Source: an uncultured Caulobacterales bacterium
GTDB taxonomy: Bacteria; Pseudomonadota; Alphaproteobacteria; Caulobacterales; Caulobacteraceae
Direction: 5' to 3'
DNA: 64,000 bases
Assembly (NCBI GenBank): GCA_903900155.1
Contig: CAIUMD010000114.1
Location: 62,001 to 126,000, forward strand
The position numbers were made by a program, and so were the translations under genes. The notes below the pieces were generated by a model, which saw only the letters and a program-made list of their open reading frames with translations, did not search any database and was not told the origin of the DNA. Shown piece after piece: positions 33,048 through 41,194 of this stretch (position 1 is the stretch's first letter; each line of letters opens with the position of its first letter).

Positions 33048-33936
33048 TGTCGGCCAGGCTGTAGCGGCCCAGCTCCGACAGGCCTTCTCGACCGGGCTCG
33101 ACGCCGCGCGCCACGATGCGGACGTGACGGCTTGTGGGGCGATCGTCGATCTCGATCATGTGCCAGCGGGCGGGCGAGTGGCCACGCGGGCCGGACGAGG
33201 CGGAGGCGACGCCCAGCACCGGAATGACTGCGTCGTTGGGGCCGGGGACCGAGCCGATCAGGGATTCGTGGGCGTGGCCGTGCAGGACGAGGTCGGCGCC
33301 GCGCCTGGCCAGGATCGCGCGGAGCTGTTCCTGGTCCTCCAGCTCCTTGCGTTTGGCCACCGCGCCCTTCTGCGGCGGGTGGTGCAGTGTCACCAGGCGG
33401 AAGAGACCCTTGTAGGCCGGGGCGCAGAGCAGGGCGTCCAGGCGGCTCAGCTGCTCCTCGCCCAGGCGGCCGGTGGCCAGGTGCGGCGCGGTGCGGACGG
33501 CCGAGCACAGGTTGAAGATCGCCACGGGGCCACGCACCCGCACTTGCGGGAATTGGGTCTCGTCCGCGTCGCCCAGCCAGGGCCTCCAGGTCGCGAAGCG
33601 TTCGACCTCGGCCGAGCCGGCCAGGGCGTCGTGGTTGCCGGGGCTGACGGTGAAGTCGGTCGGATTGCCCAGCGATTCCAGCCAGATACGGGCCGCCGCG
33701 ATCTCCGTATGCGAAGCAAAGTTGGTGAGATCGCCACTGATCACCACATGATCGGGGCCAACGGCCTTGAGGTCGGCGACCAGCGCCGCCAGCACTTCGG
33801 GCCGATGGACCTTGCGTTTCCGACGCCAGGCGATGCGGCTCAGCAGGCGTTTGGTGAAGACGTCCTTCCAACCGAACGCGCCCGGCGGCGGCGGCAGGTG
33901 AGGGTCGGAGAGGTGGGCGATGCGGTATATGGACAA
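33037..33936 (-). CDS. Calcineurin-like metallophosphoesterase
   Basis: A 299-residue protein with all the class-III phosphoesterase motifs: HLSDPHL, VISGDLTN, SPGNHDAL, LHHPP and HGHAHES. This supports a two-metal centre hydrolysing phosphomono- or diesters. Similarity to CpdA-like and LpxH-like enzymes leaves the substrate open. It lies inside the sphingolipid region but on its own, divergent from cpgC with 77 bp between, so a role in ceramide-phosphate turnover is possible but not shown. No signal peptide, so cytoplasmic. Confidence 0.85.
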   Translation of the reverse strand: MSIYRIAHLSDPHLPPPPGAFGWKDVFTKRLLSRIAWRRKRKVHRPEVLAALVADLKAVGPDHVVISGDLTNFASHTEIAAARIWLESLGNPTDFTVSPGNHDALAGSAEVERFATWRPWLGDADETQFPQVRVRGPVAIFNLCSAVRTAPHLATGRLGEEQLSRLDALLCAPAYKGLFRLVTLHHPPQKGAVAKRKELEDQEQLRAILARRGADLVLHGHAHESLIGSVPGPNDAVIPVLGVASASSGPRGHSPARWHMIEIDDRPTSRHVRIVARGVEPGREGLSELGRYSLADISG

Positions 33937-34013
33937 GAGGGTTCGGGTCGTTCTGGTCGAAGCGGGCGAAGCTGCGTATCAATCGGCTCGAGATTCAAGG
34001 GGTATATCTGTCT

Positions 34014-35141
34014 TTGAGCAGTGAAATTCAAAACGGGCCGCGCGCTCTGACGGTCGGCGAAGGCGGCGGTCGCATCTGGGGCATGAGCTCGCCCGAGCGC
34101 CTGTCGCGCATCTATCGCCGGATCGGCCTGATCGAGACGCCGGCCGTGGATCTGTCGAACGCCGTCGTGGCGGTCGACGCCGGCTGGGTGTTCGACGAGT
34201 CGCTGATCAAGGCGCTGGCGGGTCGCGAAGGCGCGGTGCTGGTCGACGACGCCGGTCGCGCCGTGGCCGTGCACGCGCCCGCCGACCTGGCCTATGCCGC
34301 GACCGAAGCGCTGAACGCGGGCCAGGATCCGTCGGGCCTGGACTCGCGCCTTGTCCGCCTGACCGCGCTTGAGTTGGGCTCGGCCTATAACAGCGCCCTG
34401 CGCAAGCGCGAGCCGCCGGTGCTGGAGCGCCTGACGCCGGAGACCGTCCGGGCCGTCGAGAAGCGCCTGTTCCAGGGCTCGTACAAGGGCGTTACCGACC
34501 TCGTCACCAAGTATGTCTGGCCGACCCCGGCGCGGATCGTCACCCGCTGGGCGGCGATCGCCAAGATGACGCCCAACCAGGTGACCTTCATCGGCTTCCT
34601 GCTGACCCTGGCGGCCACCTGGCTGTTCTGGACCGGCCAGTTCGGCTGGGGCCTGGTCTGCGCCTGGATCATGACCTTCCTCGACACTGTCGACGGCAAG
34701 CTGGCCCGCGTGACTCTGACCTCGTCCAAGTGGGGCAACGTCTTCGACCACGGCATCGACCTCTTGCACCCGCCGTTCTGGTGGTGGGCCTGGTTCGTCG
34801 GCGTCTATGCGGTCGGCCAGTCGATCCCGTATGCGGGCCTGAGCCTCTTCATCGTCATCGCCGGCTACGTCGCCCAGCGGGTGGAGGAGGGGATCTTCCT
34901 GGCCCTGTTCAAGCTGGAGATGCACGCCTGGCGTCCGTTCGACAGCTTCTTCCGCCTGATCACGGCGCGCCGGAACCCGAACCTTATCCTGATGACCGCC
35001 TGCGCCCTTGTGGGGCGTCCGGACGTCGGCTTCACCCTGGTGGCGATCTGGACCGCCGTGTGCTTCCTGGTGCACGCCGTCCAGATCCTGCAAGGCCTGG
35101 CCGCGCCCAAGGGCTCCATCCAGTCGTGGCTATCGAAATGA
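34014..35141 (+). CDS. cpgC: CpgC, CDP-alcohol phosphatidyltransferase-family protein of CPG synthesis
   Basis: The TTG at 34014 has AAGGGG 11 bases upstream and gives 375 residues; an ATG at 34083 is the alternative start. Residues 1-150 form a soluble domain of unclear type. Residues 170-375 carry the CDP-alcohol phosphotransferase domain, with the signature DTVDGKLAR at 224-232 completed by GNVFDHGID (last Asp 249), and about five membrane segments. It would use a CDP-linked donor. Order cpgC-cpgB-cpgA beside spt matches the C. crescentus genes required for ceramide phosphoglycerate (CCNA_01217-01219). It overlaps cpgB by 4 bp. Confidence 0.85.
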   Translation: MSSEIQNGPRALTVGEGGGRIWGMSSPERLSRIYRRIGLIETPAVDLSNAVVAVDAGWVFDESLIKALAGREGAVLVDDAGRAVAVHAPADLAYAATEALNAGQDPSGLDSRLVRLTALELGSAYNSALRKREPPVLERLTPETVRAVEKRLFQGSYKGVTDLVTKYVWPTPARIVTRWAAIAKMTPNQVTFIGFLLTLAATWLFWTGQFGWGLVCAWIMTFLDTVDGKLARVTLTSSKWGNVFDHGIDLLHPPFWWWAWFVGVYAVGQSIPYAGLSLFIVIAGYVAQRVEEGIFLALFKLEMHAWRPFDSFFRLITARRNPNLILMTACALVGRPDVGFTLVAIWTAVCFLVHAVQILQGLAAPKGSIQSWLSK

Positions 35142-36055
35142 CGCGCATCGGGGTCGTCCGCAATCCGAAGAGTCACGGCAACCGGCTGCATCCGCCGGGA
35201 CCCGCGCCTGACGGCGTGATCCTGGTCGAGCCGTTCGGCCGCGACGCCCTGCGGACCGAGTTGGAGACCTTCGCCCGCGACGGCCTGGACCTGCTGGTCA
35301 TCGACGGCGGCGACGGCACCGTGCGCGACGTCATCAGCCTGCTGCCCCACACCTTCGGCGAGAACCTGCCGATGCTGGCGGTGCTGCCCTCGGGCAAGAC
35401 CAACGTGCTGGCCATCGACCTGGGCACGCCCGACGACTGGCGGCTGGAGGAGGCCCTGATCGCCGCTCGCCGCGCCGAGCCGACGGTCAAGTCGCGCCCG
35501 CCGCTGCGGGTCACCTGGGCGGACGGTCACCGTCCTTGCCTGCAGGGCTTCTTCTTCGGCGTCGGCGCGCCGGTGAAGGCCACGACCTTGGCCCAGCGGG
35601 TCCACAAGGTCGGCTTCTTCCATAACCTGGCCGTGGCCGTAACCATCGTCACCGCCGCGTTGCGGGCCGTGTTCGGCGGTTCGCGCGACGAGTGGCGCGA
35701 AGGCGTGCCGGCCAAGATCGCTCTAGACGGCGAAGCCCAGCCCGAGGGCGAGCGCTTCGCAGTGCTGGCCACGGCGCTGAAGCGCCTGCCGTTCGGCGTC
35801 ATGCCCTTCGGTGCGCCGCGCGAGGGGCTGAAGATGCTGGATATCGACGCGCCTCCACGCCGCCTGCTGAAGGCCTTCCCGATGGTGCTGAGCGGCAAGG
35901 TCGTGCCGGCGCTGGAAGGCTTGGGCTACCGCCGCCGCGACCCGCGCGAGATCAGCCTGGCCGGCGGCGCGCCGTTCGTGCTGGACGGCGAGGTGTTCGA
36001 GGGCGGCGAGCTGACGATCGGTCTTGGGCCGTCCTTGAGGTTCCTGGTCGGATGA
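35138..36055 (+). CDS. cpgB: CpgB, ceramide kinase (diacylglycerol-kinase fold)
   Basis: A 305-residue lipid kinase from the ATG at 35138. The catalytic-domain motif GGDGT is at residues 57-61, followed by the PSGKTN segment that stands for the usual P-GTxN and by GFFFGVGAP. The C-terminal half carries the beta-sandwich with a final LDGEVFEGG that supplies the general base region. In C. crescentus the syntenic protein phosphorylates ceramide. It overlaps its neighbours on both sides by 4 bp, consistent with a cpgC-B-A transcript. The upstream extension of the frame lies inside cpgC and is not coding. Confidence 0.88.
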   Translation: MTRIGVVRNPKSHGNRLHPPGPAPDGVILVEPFGRDALRTELETFARDGLDLLVIDGGDGTVRDVISLLPHTFGENLPMLAVLPSGKTNVLAIDLGTPDDWRLEEALIAARRAEPTVKSRPPLRVTWADGHRPCLQGFFFGVGAPVKATTLAQRVHKVGFFHNLAVAVTIVTAALRAVFGGSRDEWREGVPAKIALDGEAQPEGERFAVLATALKRLPFGVMPFGAPREGLKMLDIDAPPRRLLKAFPMVLSGKVVPALEGLGYRRRDPREISLAGGAPFVLDGEVFEGGELTIGLGPSLRFLVG

Positions 36056-36933
36056 GCCGGCTTCGCGACCTGGTCGCGGCCGAGCTGTCCGTTTCGACCC
36101 CCGCGCCGATCACCGCCTTCGCCGAGCACCTGGCGACGATCTTTCCGGATGCGCGGGCGGCGCTGTTCTACGGCTCGATCCTGCGGACCGGCGACCTTAC
36201 CGGGGTGCTGGACTACTACGTTCTGACCGAGAAGCCGCCCGGGGGCTGGCGGGGCTTCTTCACGCGTATCCTGTGGCCGGACGTCAGCTATCACGAGCTA
36301 TCCCACGGCGGAGCGGTGCTTCGAGCCAAGGTCGCCTTGATGACCCTGAGCCAGTTCCGCAAGACCGCCGGCGGCGGCGACCACGACACCACCATCTGGG
36401 CGCGTTTCGTCCAGCCTTGCGCCCTGATCTGGGCGGGGGAGGGGGCGCGCGAGGTCGTGATCGACGCCGTCACGGACGCCTGTCGCACGGCCGCTCGCTA
36501 CGCCCAGGCCCTGGGTCCTGTCGGCGGCGCGCCGCACGCTCTGTGGACCGCGTTGTTCCAGGAGACCTACAAGGCCGAGCTGCGGGTCGAGAAGGCCGGC
36601 CGCGAGGTCTCGATCCTGACCTTCGATCCGGCCCGCTACGATCGCGTCATGCAGGCCGCGCAGGCCGACCAGGGCGGGCCGATGGGCGAGGGAGAGCGCA
36701 TCCGCGTCCGCCAGGCCTGGACGCCGCGCAAGCTGCTGGGCAAGCCGCTGAACGCGGCGCGGCTGATGAAGGCGTCCTTCACCTTCCAGGGCGCGGCCCG
36801 CTACGCCGCCTGGAAGATCGAGCGCCACACCGGCGTGGCCGTCGAGGTCACGCCCTGGCGCGAGCGGCACCCGATCCTGGCGGCGCCCGGGGTGCTGATG
36901 AAGGTCTGGAAGAGCCGGCGCAAGACGGCCTGA
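36052..36933 (+). CDS. cpgA: CpgA, nucleotidyltransferase-like protein of CPG synthesis
   Basis: A 293-residue protein from the ATG at 36052 (ATGA overlap with cpgB). Residues 38-60 read FYGSILRTGDLTGVLDYYVL, similar to the GS-x-D-x-D core of polymerase-beta-type nucleotidyltransferases, with Asp54 in place. The remainder is helical and basic near the end. Genetic work in C. crescentus places the syntenic gene in ceramide phosphoglycerate production, but I know no defined reaction. The fold reading is my inference from a single motif. It ends just before a bidirectional terminator. Confidence 0.8.
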   Translation: MSRLRDLVAAELSVSTPAPITAFAEHLATIFPDARAALFYGSILRTGDLTGVLDYYVLTEKPPGGWRGFFTRILWPDVSYHELSHGGAVLRAKVALMTLSQFRKTAGGGDHDTTIWARFVQPCALIWAGEGAREVVIDAVTDACRTAARYAQALGPVGGAPHALWTALFQETYKAELRVEKAGREVSILTFDPARYDRVMQAAQADQGGPMGEGERIRVRQAWTPRKLLGKPLNAARLMKASFTFQGAARYAAWKIERHTGVAVEVTPWRERHPILAAPGVLMKVWKSRRKTA

Positions 36934-36942
36934 CAAACAAAA

Positions 36943-36967
36943 ACGCCCGGGTCATGAACCCGGGCGT
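36943..36967. terminator. Bidirectional terminator between cpgA and spt
   Basis: A perfect 10-bp stem (ACGCCCGGGT / ACCCGGGCGT) with a 5-base loop. An A-rich run (CAAACAAAA) lies on the left and CTTCGTTT on the right, so each strand has T residues after the hairpin. It separates two convergent sphingolipid operons and should stop both. Confidence 0.88.
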
Positions 36968-36991
36968 CTTCGTTTGGCGATGGGAGCGGTC

Positions 36992-38206
36992 TCAGGCGCG
37001 GGCGCGCTTGAGGGGCTCGATGACGCCCAGGGCCGCGCCGATTTCGGCGAAGGTCTTGAGGACGGCGTCGATCTGCTCGTCGGTGTGGGCGGCGCTGACG
37101 CTGGCGCGCAGCAGCGGACGGCTGTCGGGCGTGGCGGGCGGCAGGGCCAGGTTCAGGTAGACGCCGGCCTGCAGCAGGCCGTTCCACATGGCGATGGCGC
37201 GCTCCTGGTCCGGCATGGTCGTGGCGACCACCGGGCTGGCCGTCGGGCCGGTGTGGAAGCCCATGGCGGTCAGGCCGTCATACAGGCGCTTGGCGTTCTG
37301 GTTCAGGCGGTCGCGCAGCTGCGGCTGCTCGATCATGCGGCGCAGGGCGGTGATGGTCGAGGCGACCACGGCCGGCGGCAGCGAGGCGGTGAACATGTAC
37401 GGACGGCAGACCACGCGCATGACGTCGAAGTCGTCGACGTTCGAGACGCAGAAGCCGCCGATGGCGCCCAGGCTCTTGGAGAAGGTGCCGACGATGAAGT
37501 CGACATCGTCTTCCACGCCAGCCGCTTCGGCCAGGCCGCGACCCGTCGCGCCCAGCACGCCCATCGAGTGGGCTTCGTCGACCAGCAGGTAGCCGCCCAG
37601 CTCGCGCTTCACGGCGGCGATTTCCTTCAGCGGCGCGACGTCGCCGATCATCGAGTACACGCCCTCGACCACGATCAGGCGCTCGCCGGGGGCGTCGCCG
37701 AGGCGGCGCAGGCGCTTGGCCAGGTCTTCAGGGTCGTTGTGGCGGAAGCGGATGACCTCGGCCTGGCCCAGACGCGAGGCGTCATAGATCGAGGCGTGGC
37801 TGTCGGCGTCCAGGATCAGGTGGTCGCCGCGACCCACCAGGGTCGACAGCACGCCCAGATTGGCCTGGTAGCCGGTCGTGAAGACCATGGCGTGCTTGCG
37901 GCCGTAGAACTTGGCCAGTTCCTGCTCGAGCTCGACGTGAGCCTCGAACGAACCGTTGGCGATGCGGGAACCAGTGGTGCCGGTGCCGCGTTCCTGGACC
38001 GCCTTGACCGAGGCGTCGATCGCCTGCTGGTCGAAGGTCAGGCCCAGATAGTTGTTGGTGCCCAGCAGGATGGTCGGACGACCCTCGACGACGCCCTCGG
38101 TCGGCGAGATCACCTTGTCGAAGCGGACCTTGAACGGGTCGGCGCCGGCGTCCTGGATGGCCTTGTACGCGTCGCGATAGGCCAGGTGCTTATCAAACAG
38201 CCCCAT
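36992..38206 (-). CDS. spt: Serine palmitoyltransferase
   Basis: A 404-residue alpha-oxoamine synthase. PLP-enzyme motifs are clear: TNNYLGLT, GSRIANGS, DADSHASIYD with His137, VDEAHSMGVLG with Asp210 and His213, and TFSKSLGAIGGF with the PLP lysine Lys244. It condenses serine with a long acyl thioester to 3-oxosphinganine, the first step of ceramide synthesis. The gene starts 3 bp after the acyl carrier protein stop, which fits the use of acyl-ACP. Position among cpgA, acp and cerR distinguishes it from KBL or BioF paralogs. Confidence 0.93.
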   Translation of the reverse strand: MGLFDKHLAYRDAYKAIQDAGADPFKVRFDKVISPTEGVVEGRPTILLGTNNYLGLTFDQQAIDASVKAVQERGTGTTGSRIANGSFEAHVELEQELAKFYGRKHAMVFTTGYQANLGVLSTLVGRGDHLILDADSHASIYDASRLGQAEVIRFRHNDPEDLAKRLRRLGDAPGERLIVVEGVYSMIGDVAPLKEIAAVKRELGGYLLVDEAHSMGVLGATGRGLAEAAGVEDDVDFIVGTFSKSLGAIGGFCVSNVDDFDVMRVVCRPYMFTASLPPAVVASTITALRRMIEQPQLRDRLNQNAKRLYDGLTAMGFHTGPTASPVVATTMPDQERAIAMWNGLLQAGVYLNLALPPATPDSRPLLRASVSAAHTDEQIDAVLKTFAEIGAALGVIEPLKRARA

Positions 38207-38209
38207 TCG

Positions 38210-38461
38210 TTAAGCCCTAGTCCGGAGATCGTTGATCAGTTTGGAAAGGTCGCCGGCGGTCTCGACCGAGGCCAGGCGATCCAGGGGAACGGAGATGTCG
38301 AAGGTGTCTTCGAGCTCCATGATGATGTTCATGAGGGCCAGGGAGTCGACGGCGAGGTCGCGGCCAATATGCGACTCTGCGCGCACCTCGACGGGCCGTC
38401 CCAGAACCTTGCTCGCAGCCACACCGATCTCGCGCAAGCTGAGATCCGTCACCGTTTCCAT
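38210..38461 (-). CDS. acpR: Acyl carrier protein of sphingolipid synthesis
   Basis: An 83-residue protein with the phosphopantetheine site AVDSLALMN (Ser40) and an acidic helix after it (IIMELEDTF). It is distinct from the housekeeping AcpP, being less acidic at the start. It presumably holds the acyl chain loaded by the acyl-ACP synthetase and donates it to Spt. The 77 bases between this gene and cerR (38462-38538) may hold an extra promoter; no clear element was found. Confidence 0.92.
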   Translation of the reverse strand: METVTDLSLREIGVAASKVLGRPVEVRAESHIGRDLAVDSLALMNIIMELEDTFDISVPLDRLASVETAGDLSKLINDLRTRA

Positions 38462-38538
38462 TCTAAATCAAACCTCCGGGAGCCCCACCCGTGACACTAC
38501 TGTAACGGCGAGTCTGTCAGATTTCCGCCCTAAACGAA

Positions 38539-39483
38539 TTAGGCGACGATATTTTCGGGCAACCAACCCTCTGTACGATACCAATCCACGGTATGAGCAA
38601 ACCCGTCGATCAGGCCGAACACGCTGGGTACTCCCTCAGACATCGGAGCGCTAGATAGGGACCAATCGCCATGAAGCAACTCCCGAACCTTGCCTGAGCC
38701 GAAAACTGTCGGGGTTCTTGTGGCGAAAGACCAAGCGTCCGCTAGGGTTCCGGCCACTGCCAGCACCCCGTCGGGAAGCCTTGCCAGGCGTGGGTTTGCG
38801 CCCATTGTCGCACCTGCTGCGCTCATGATTTCCACCCAGGTGTAACCGTCGCGCCGCACATCCGAGAGCTCGACTAGGCCCGAAATCGGGTTTTTGCAAT
38901 AGTCTGCAAGCTTGGCCGCGGCGTCCTCGACGTGGATCATGGCGATCCGGGCGTCGGGCGACAGCACCGGCAGGACCGGCGTTTTCGCGGCCAACTGGAA
39001 CAGGACCAGGGTTTCGGCGTCGCCCGGACCGTAGATGGTCGGCGGCCGCACGATCAGGGCGTCGGGCAGGACTTCGAGGACCGCATCCTCGCCCGCGCGC
39101 TTGCTGGCGGCGTAGTTCGAAAGCTGCGGCTGGCCGGCGGCCTGGCTGGAAACCAGGATGAACCGGGCGGCGGCGTCCTTGGCGGCTTGGGCGGCGGCGC
39201 GGGCCCCGTCGCGGTTGACGGCATTGAAGCCCTCGAGCGAGGCGGCCTTGATCAGCCCGGCCACATGGATGACGACCTCGGCGCCCTGGCACAGGCGATC
39301 CAGCGCGCTGGGAGTCTTGAGGTCGCCGACGACGACCTCGACCTCGATATCGCGCCAGAGTGGGTGGACCGGGTCGCGGCGCACCAGGACGCGCGGCGTC
39401 CAGCCGCTCTGGGCCAGGGCGCGGACCAGATGACGGCCCAGGAAGCCCGTGGCGCCGGTGATGGCGACGATGCGCTTAGTCAC
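38539..39483 (-). CDS. cerR: NAD-dependent epimerase-family ceramide reductase
   Basis: A 314-residue extended SDR. The nucleotide motif is GATGFLG at residues 10-16, then DLKTPSALDRLCQGAEVVIH, and the catalytic YAASK in LSNYAASKRAGED. It corresponds by position and type to the C. crescentus reductase (CCNA_01222) that reduces the 3-oxo group, in bacteria after N-acylation, to give dihydroceramide. It overlaps the acyl-ACP synthetase stop by 8 bp. The region near 38.5-38.9 kb is slightly less GC-rich than the surroundings. Confidence 0.88.
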   Translation of the reverse strand: MTKRIVAITGATGFLGRHLVRALAQSGWTPRVLVRRDPVHPLWRDIEVEVVVGDLKTPSALDRLCQGAEVVIHVAGLIKAASLEGFNAVNRDGARAAAQAAKDAAARFILVSSQAAGQPQLSNYAASKRAGEDAVLEVLPDALIVRPPTIYGPGDAETLVLFQLAAKTPVLPVLSPDARIAMIHVEDAAAKLADYCKNPISGLVELSDVRRDGYTWVEIMSAAGATMGANPRLARLPDGVLAVAGTLADAWSFATRTPTVFGSGKVRELLHGDWSLSSAPMSEGVPSVFGLIDGFAHTVDWYRTEGWLPENIVA

Positions 39484-41194
39484 CGTAGTTCCCAGCCAGA
39501 TAGGCGACCTTGGCCTTGGAGCGGCTCAGCTTGCCAGACGAGGTCTGGGGCAGGGCGTGGGCGCCGACCAGTTTCACCTTGGCGTCGACCCCATGGCGGG
39601 TGCGCAGCAGGGTCGTGACCTGCTCGACCAGGGCCGCGCGGCTGTCGCCGTCGCCGCCGCGCGCCTGGACCAGCACCACGATCTGGTCTTCCGGCTCGGC
39701 CGGGACGGCGAAGGCGCAGACGTCGCCGCTGCGCAGGCCGTCGATCTCGTGGTCGGCCGTCCACTCCAGGTCCTGCGGCCAGATGTTGCGGCCGTTCAGG
39801 ATGATCAGATCCTTGGCGCGGCCGGTGATGACGATCTCGCCTTCGATCTTGAAACCGATGTCGCCGGTGTCCAGCCAGCCGTCGGCCGACAGCACGCGGG
39901 CGCTCTCCTCCGGATTGGCGAAGTAGCCGCTCATGATCGAGGGACCCTTGGCGAAGATGCGGCCGACGCCGCGCTCGGGCAGGACCGCGCCGTTCTCGTC
40001 GCGGACCTCCAGGAAGTGATCAGGCAGGGCGGGACCGCAGCGGGCGAAGTCGCGAGCGCGGTCCGAGCCTTCCGGCGCGTCGACGGCCAGGTTGTCACGC
40101 TCCAGGCGCTCGACGTCCAGGGTCTCGGCCCGCAGGCCTTTGCCCAGCGGGGCCATCGACAAGGCCAGGGTCGCCTCGGCCATGCCGTAGCTGGCGACGA
40201 ACGCCTTGTCCGAGAAGCCGGCCGGGCCGAAAGCCTCGACGAAGGCCTTCAGCGGCGGCATGCGGATCATGTCGCCGCCCAGGCCGGCCTGGCGCCAGTG
40301 GCTCAGATCGTAGCTGTCGAGCGACTGGCCCTGCACCCGGCGCGCGCACAGCTCGTAGCCGAAGGTGGGGCTGTAGGCGGTGGTGGCCTTGTTGCGCGAG
40401 ATCAGGTCGATCCACAGCAGCGGACGGCGCACGAAGGCGCCGGTAGGCAGCAGATCGACCGACATCTGGCAACTCAGCGGGGCCAGCAGGAAGCCGATCA
40501 GGCCCATGTCGTGATAGAGCGGCAGCCACGAGATGGCGCGGTCGCTGGGCACGACCTGCAGGCCGTCGCGGGTAATGGCCACGCAGTTGGCCATCAGCGC
40601 CTTGTGCAAAACGAGGACGCCCGTCGGGGTGCGGGTGCTGCCCGACGAGAACTGCAGGTAGCAGGGGCTGTCCGGGGTGATGGTCGGCAGCTGCGCGCCG
40701 CCGTCCTCCGGCAGGTCGGCCAGGACGCCGGCGAAGTCCAGGCTCGCCGCCTCGCCGATCTCGGCGATCCAGTCCTTCAGACCGACCGGGCCGATCAGGA
40801 TCTTGGCCTTGGCCGAGATCGCCAGGTTCCTGATCTGCTCGATATCGGCCGCGCGGCCGCCCAGCGGGGTCGGCAGGGCCATCGGCGCGGGCAGCAGTCC
40901 GGCGTACTGGCAGGCGAAGAAGGCGCGCACGAAGTCGGCGTCGGTTTCGGCCAGCAGCGCCACGCTGTCGCCGACCTGGGCCCCCGCAGCCAGCAGGCGG
41001 CGCGCCAGCACCAGCGCGTCCTCGCGCAGCTTGGCGTAGGGGATGGCTTCGACCAGCTCGCCGCGCAGCGAGTACAGGTTGACGCCCGTCTCACCCGTGG
41101 CGGCGAAGTCCAGCGCCTGGGTCAGGGTCGGGAAGTCGGCGAACCGGACAGTACGCTCAGGCGCCGTGGGGGTGATCATAGGATAGTCTTTCAT
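39476..41194 (-). CDS. Fatty-acyl-AMP ligase / acyl-ACP synthetase
   Basis: From the ATG at 41194 the product has 572 residues; an ATG at 41179 is an alternative. It is an ANL adenylating enzyme of the FAAL kind: P-loop QFSSGSTRTPTGV, SWLPLYHDMGLIG, ASYGMAEATLAL, DTGDIGF and the C-terminal DLIILNGRNIWPQDLE. The hinge and the PLYHDMGLIG segment are typical of FAALs, which load acyl groups on carrier proteins rather than CoA. It is expected to charge the nearby ACP for sphingoid base synthesis. It overlaps the flippase gene by 38 bp. Confidence 0.87.
   Translation of the reverse strand: MKDYPMITPTAPERTVRFADFPTLTQALDFAATGETGVNLYSLRGELVEAIPYAKLREDALVLARRLLAAGAQVGDSVALLAETDADFVRAFFACQYAGLLPAPMALPTPLGGRAADIEQIRNLAISAKAKILIGPVGLKDWIAEIGEAASLDFAGVLADLPEDGGAQLPTITPDSPCYLQFSSGSTRTPTGVLVLHKALMANCVAITRDGLQVVPSDRAISWLPLYHDMGLIGFLLAPLSCQMSVDLLPTGAFVRRPLLWIDLISRNKATTAYSPTFGYELCARRVQGQSLDSYDLSHWRQAGLGGDMIRMPPLKAFVEAFGPAGFSDKAFVASYGMAEATLALSMAPLGKGLRAETLDVERLERDNLAVDAPEGSDRARDFARCGPALPDHFLEVRDENGAVLPERGVGRIFAKGPSIMSGYFANPEESARVLSADGWLDTGDIGFKIEGEIVITGRAKDLIILNGRNIWPQDLEWTADHEIDGLRSGDVCAFAVPAEPEDQIVVLVQARGGDGDSRAALVEQVTTLLRTRHGVDAKVKLVGAHALPQTSSGKLSRSKAKVAYLAGNYGD

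Noticed and set aside
33037..33936. Metallophosphoesterase as LpxH or a ceramide-phosphate phosphatase
   Set aside because: All phosphoesterase motifs are present, but nothing in the sequence distinguishes the substrate; proximity to cpgC alone is not enough to name it.
38462..38538. Possible Pho box (CTGTAAC and CTGTCAG) upstream of the acp-spt genes
   Set aside because: The two heptamers are 14 bases apart rather than the 11-base period of a Pho box, and the match is partial.
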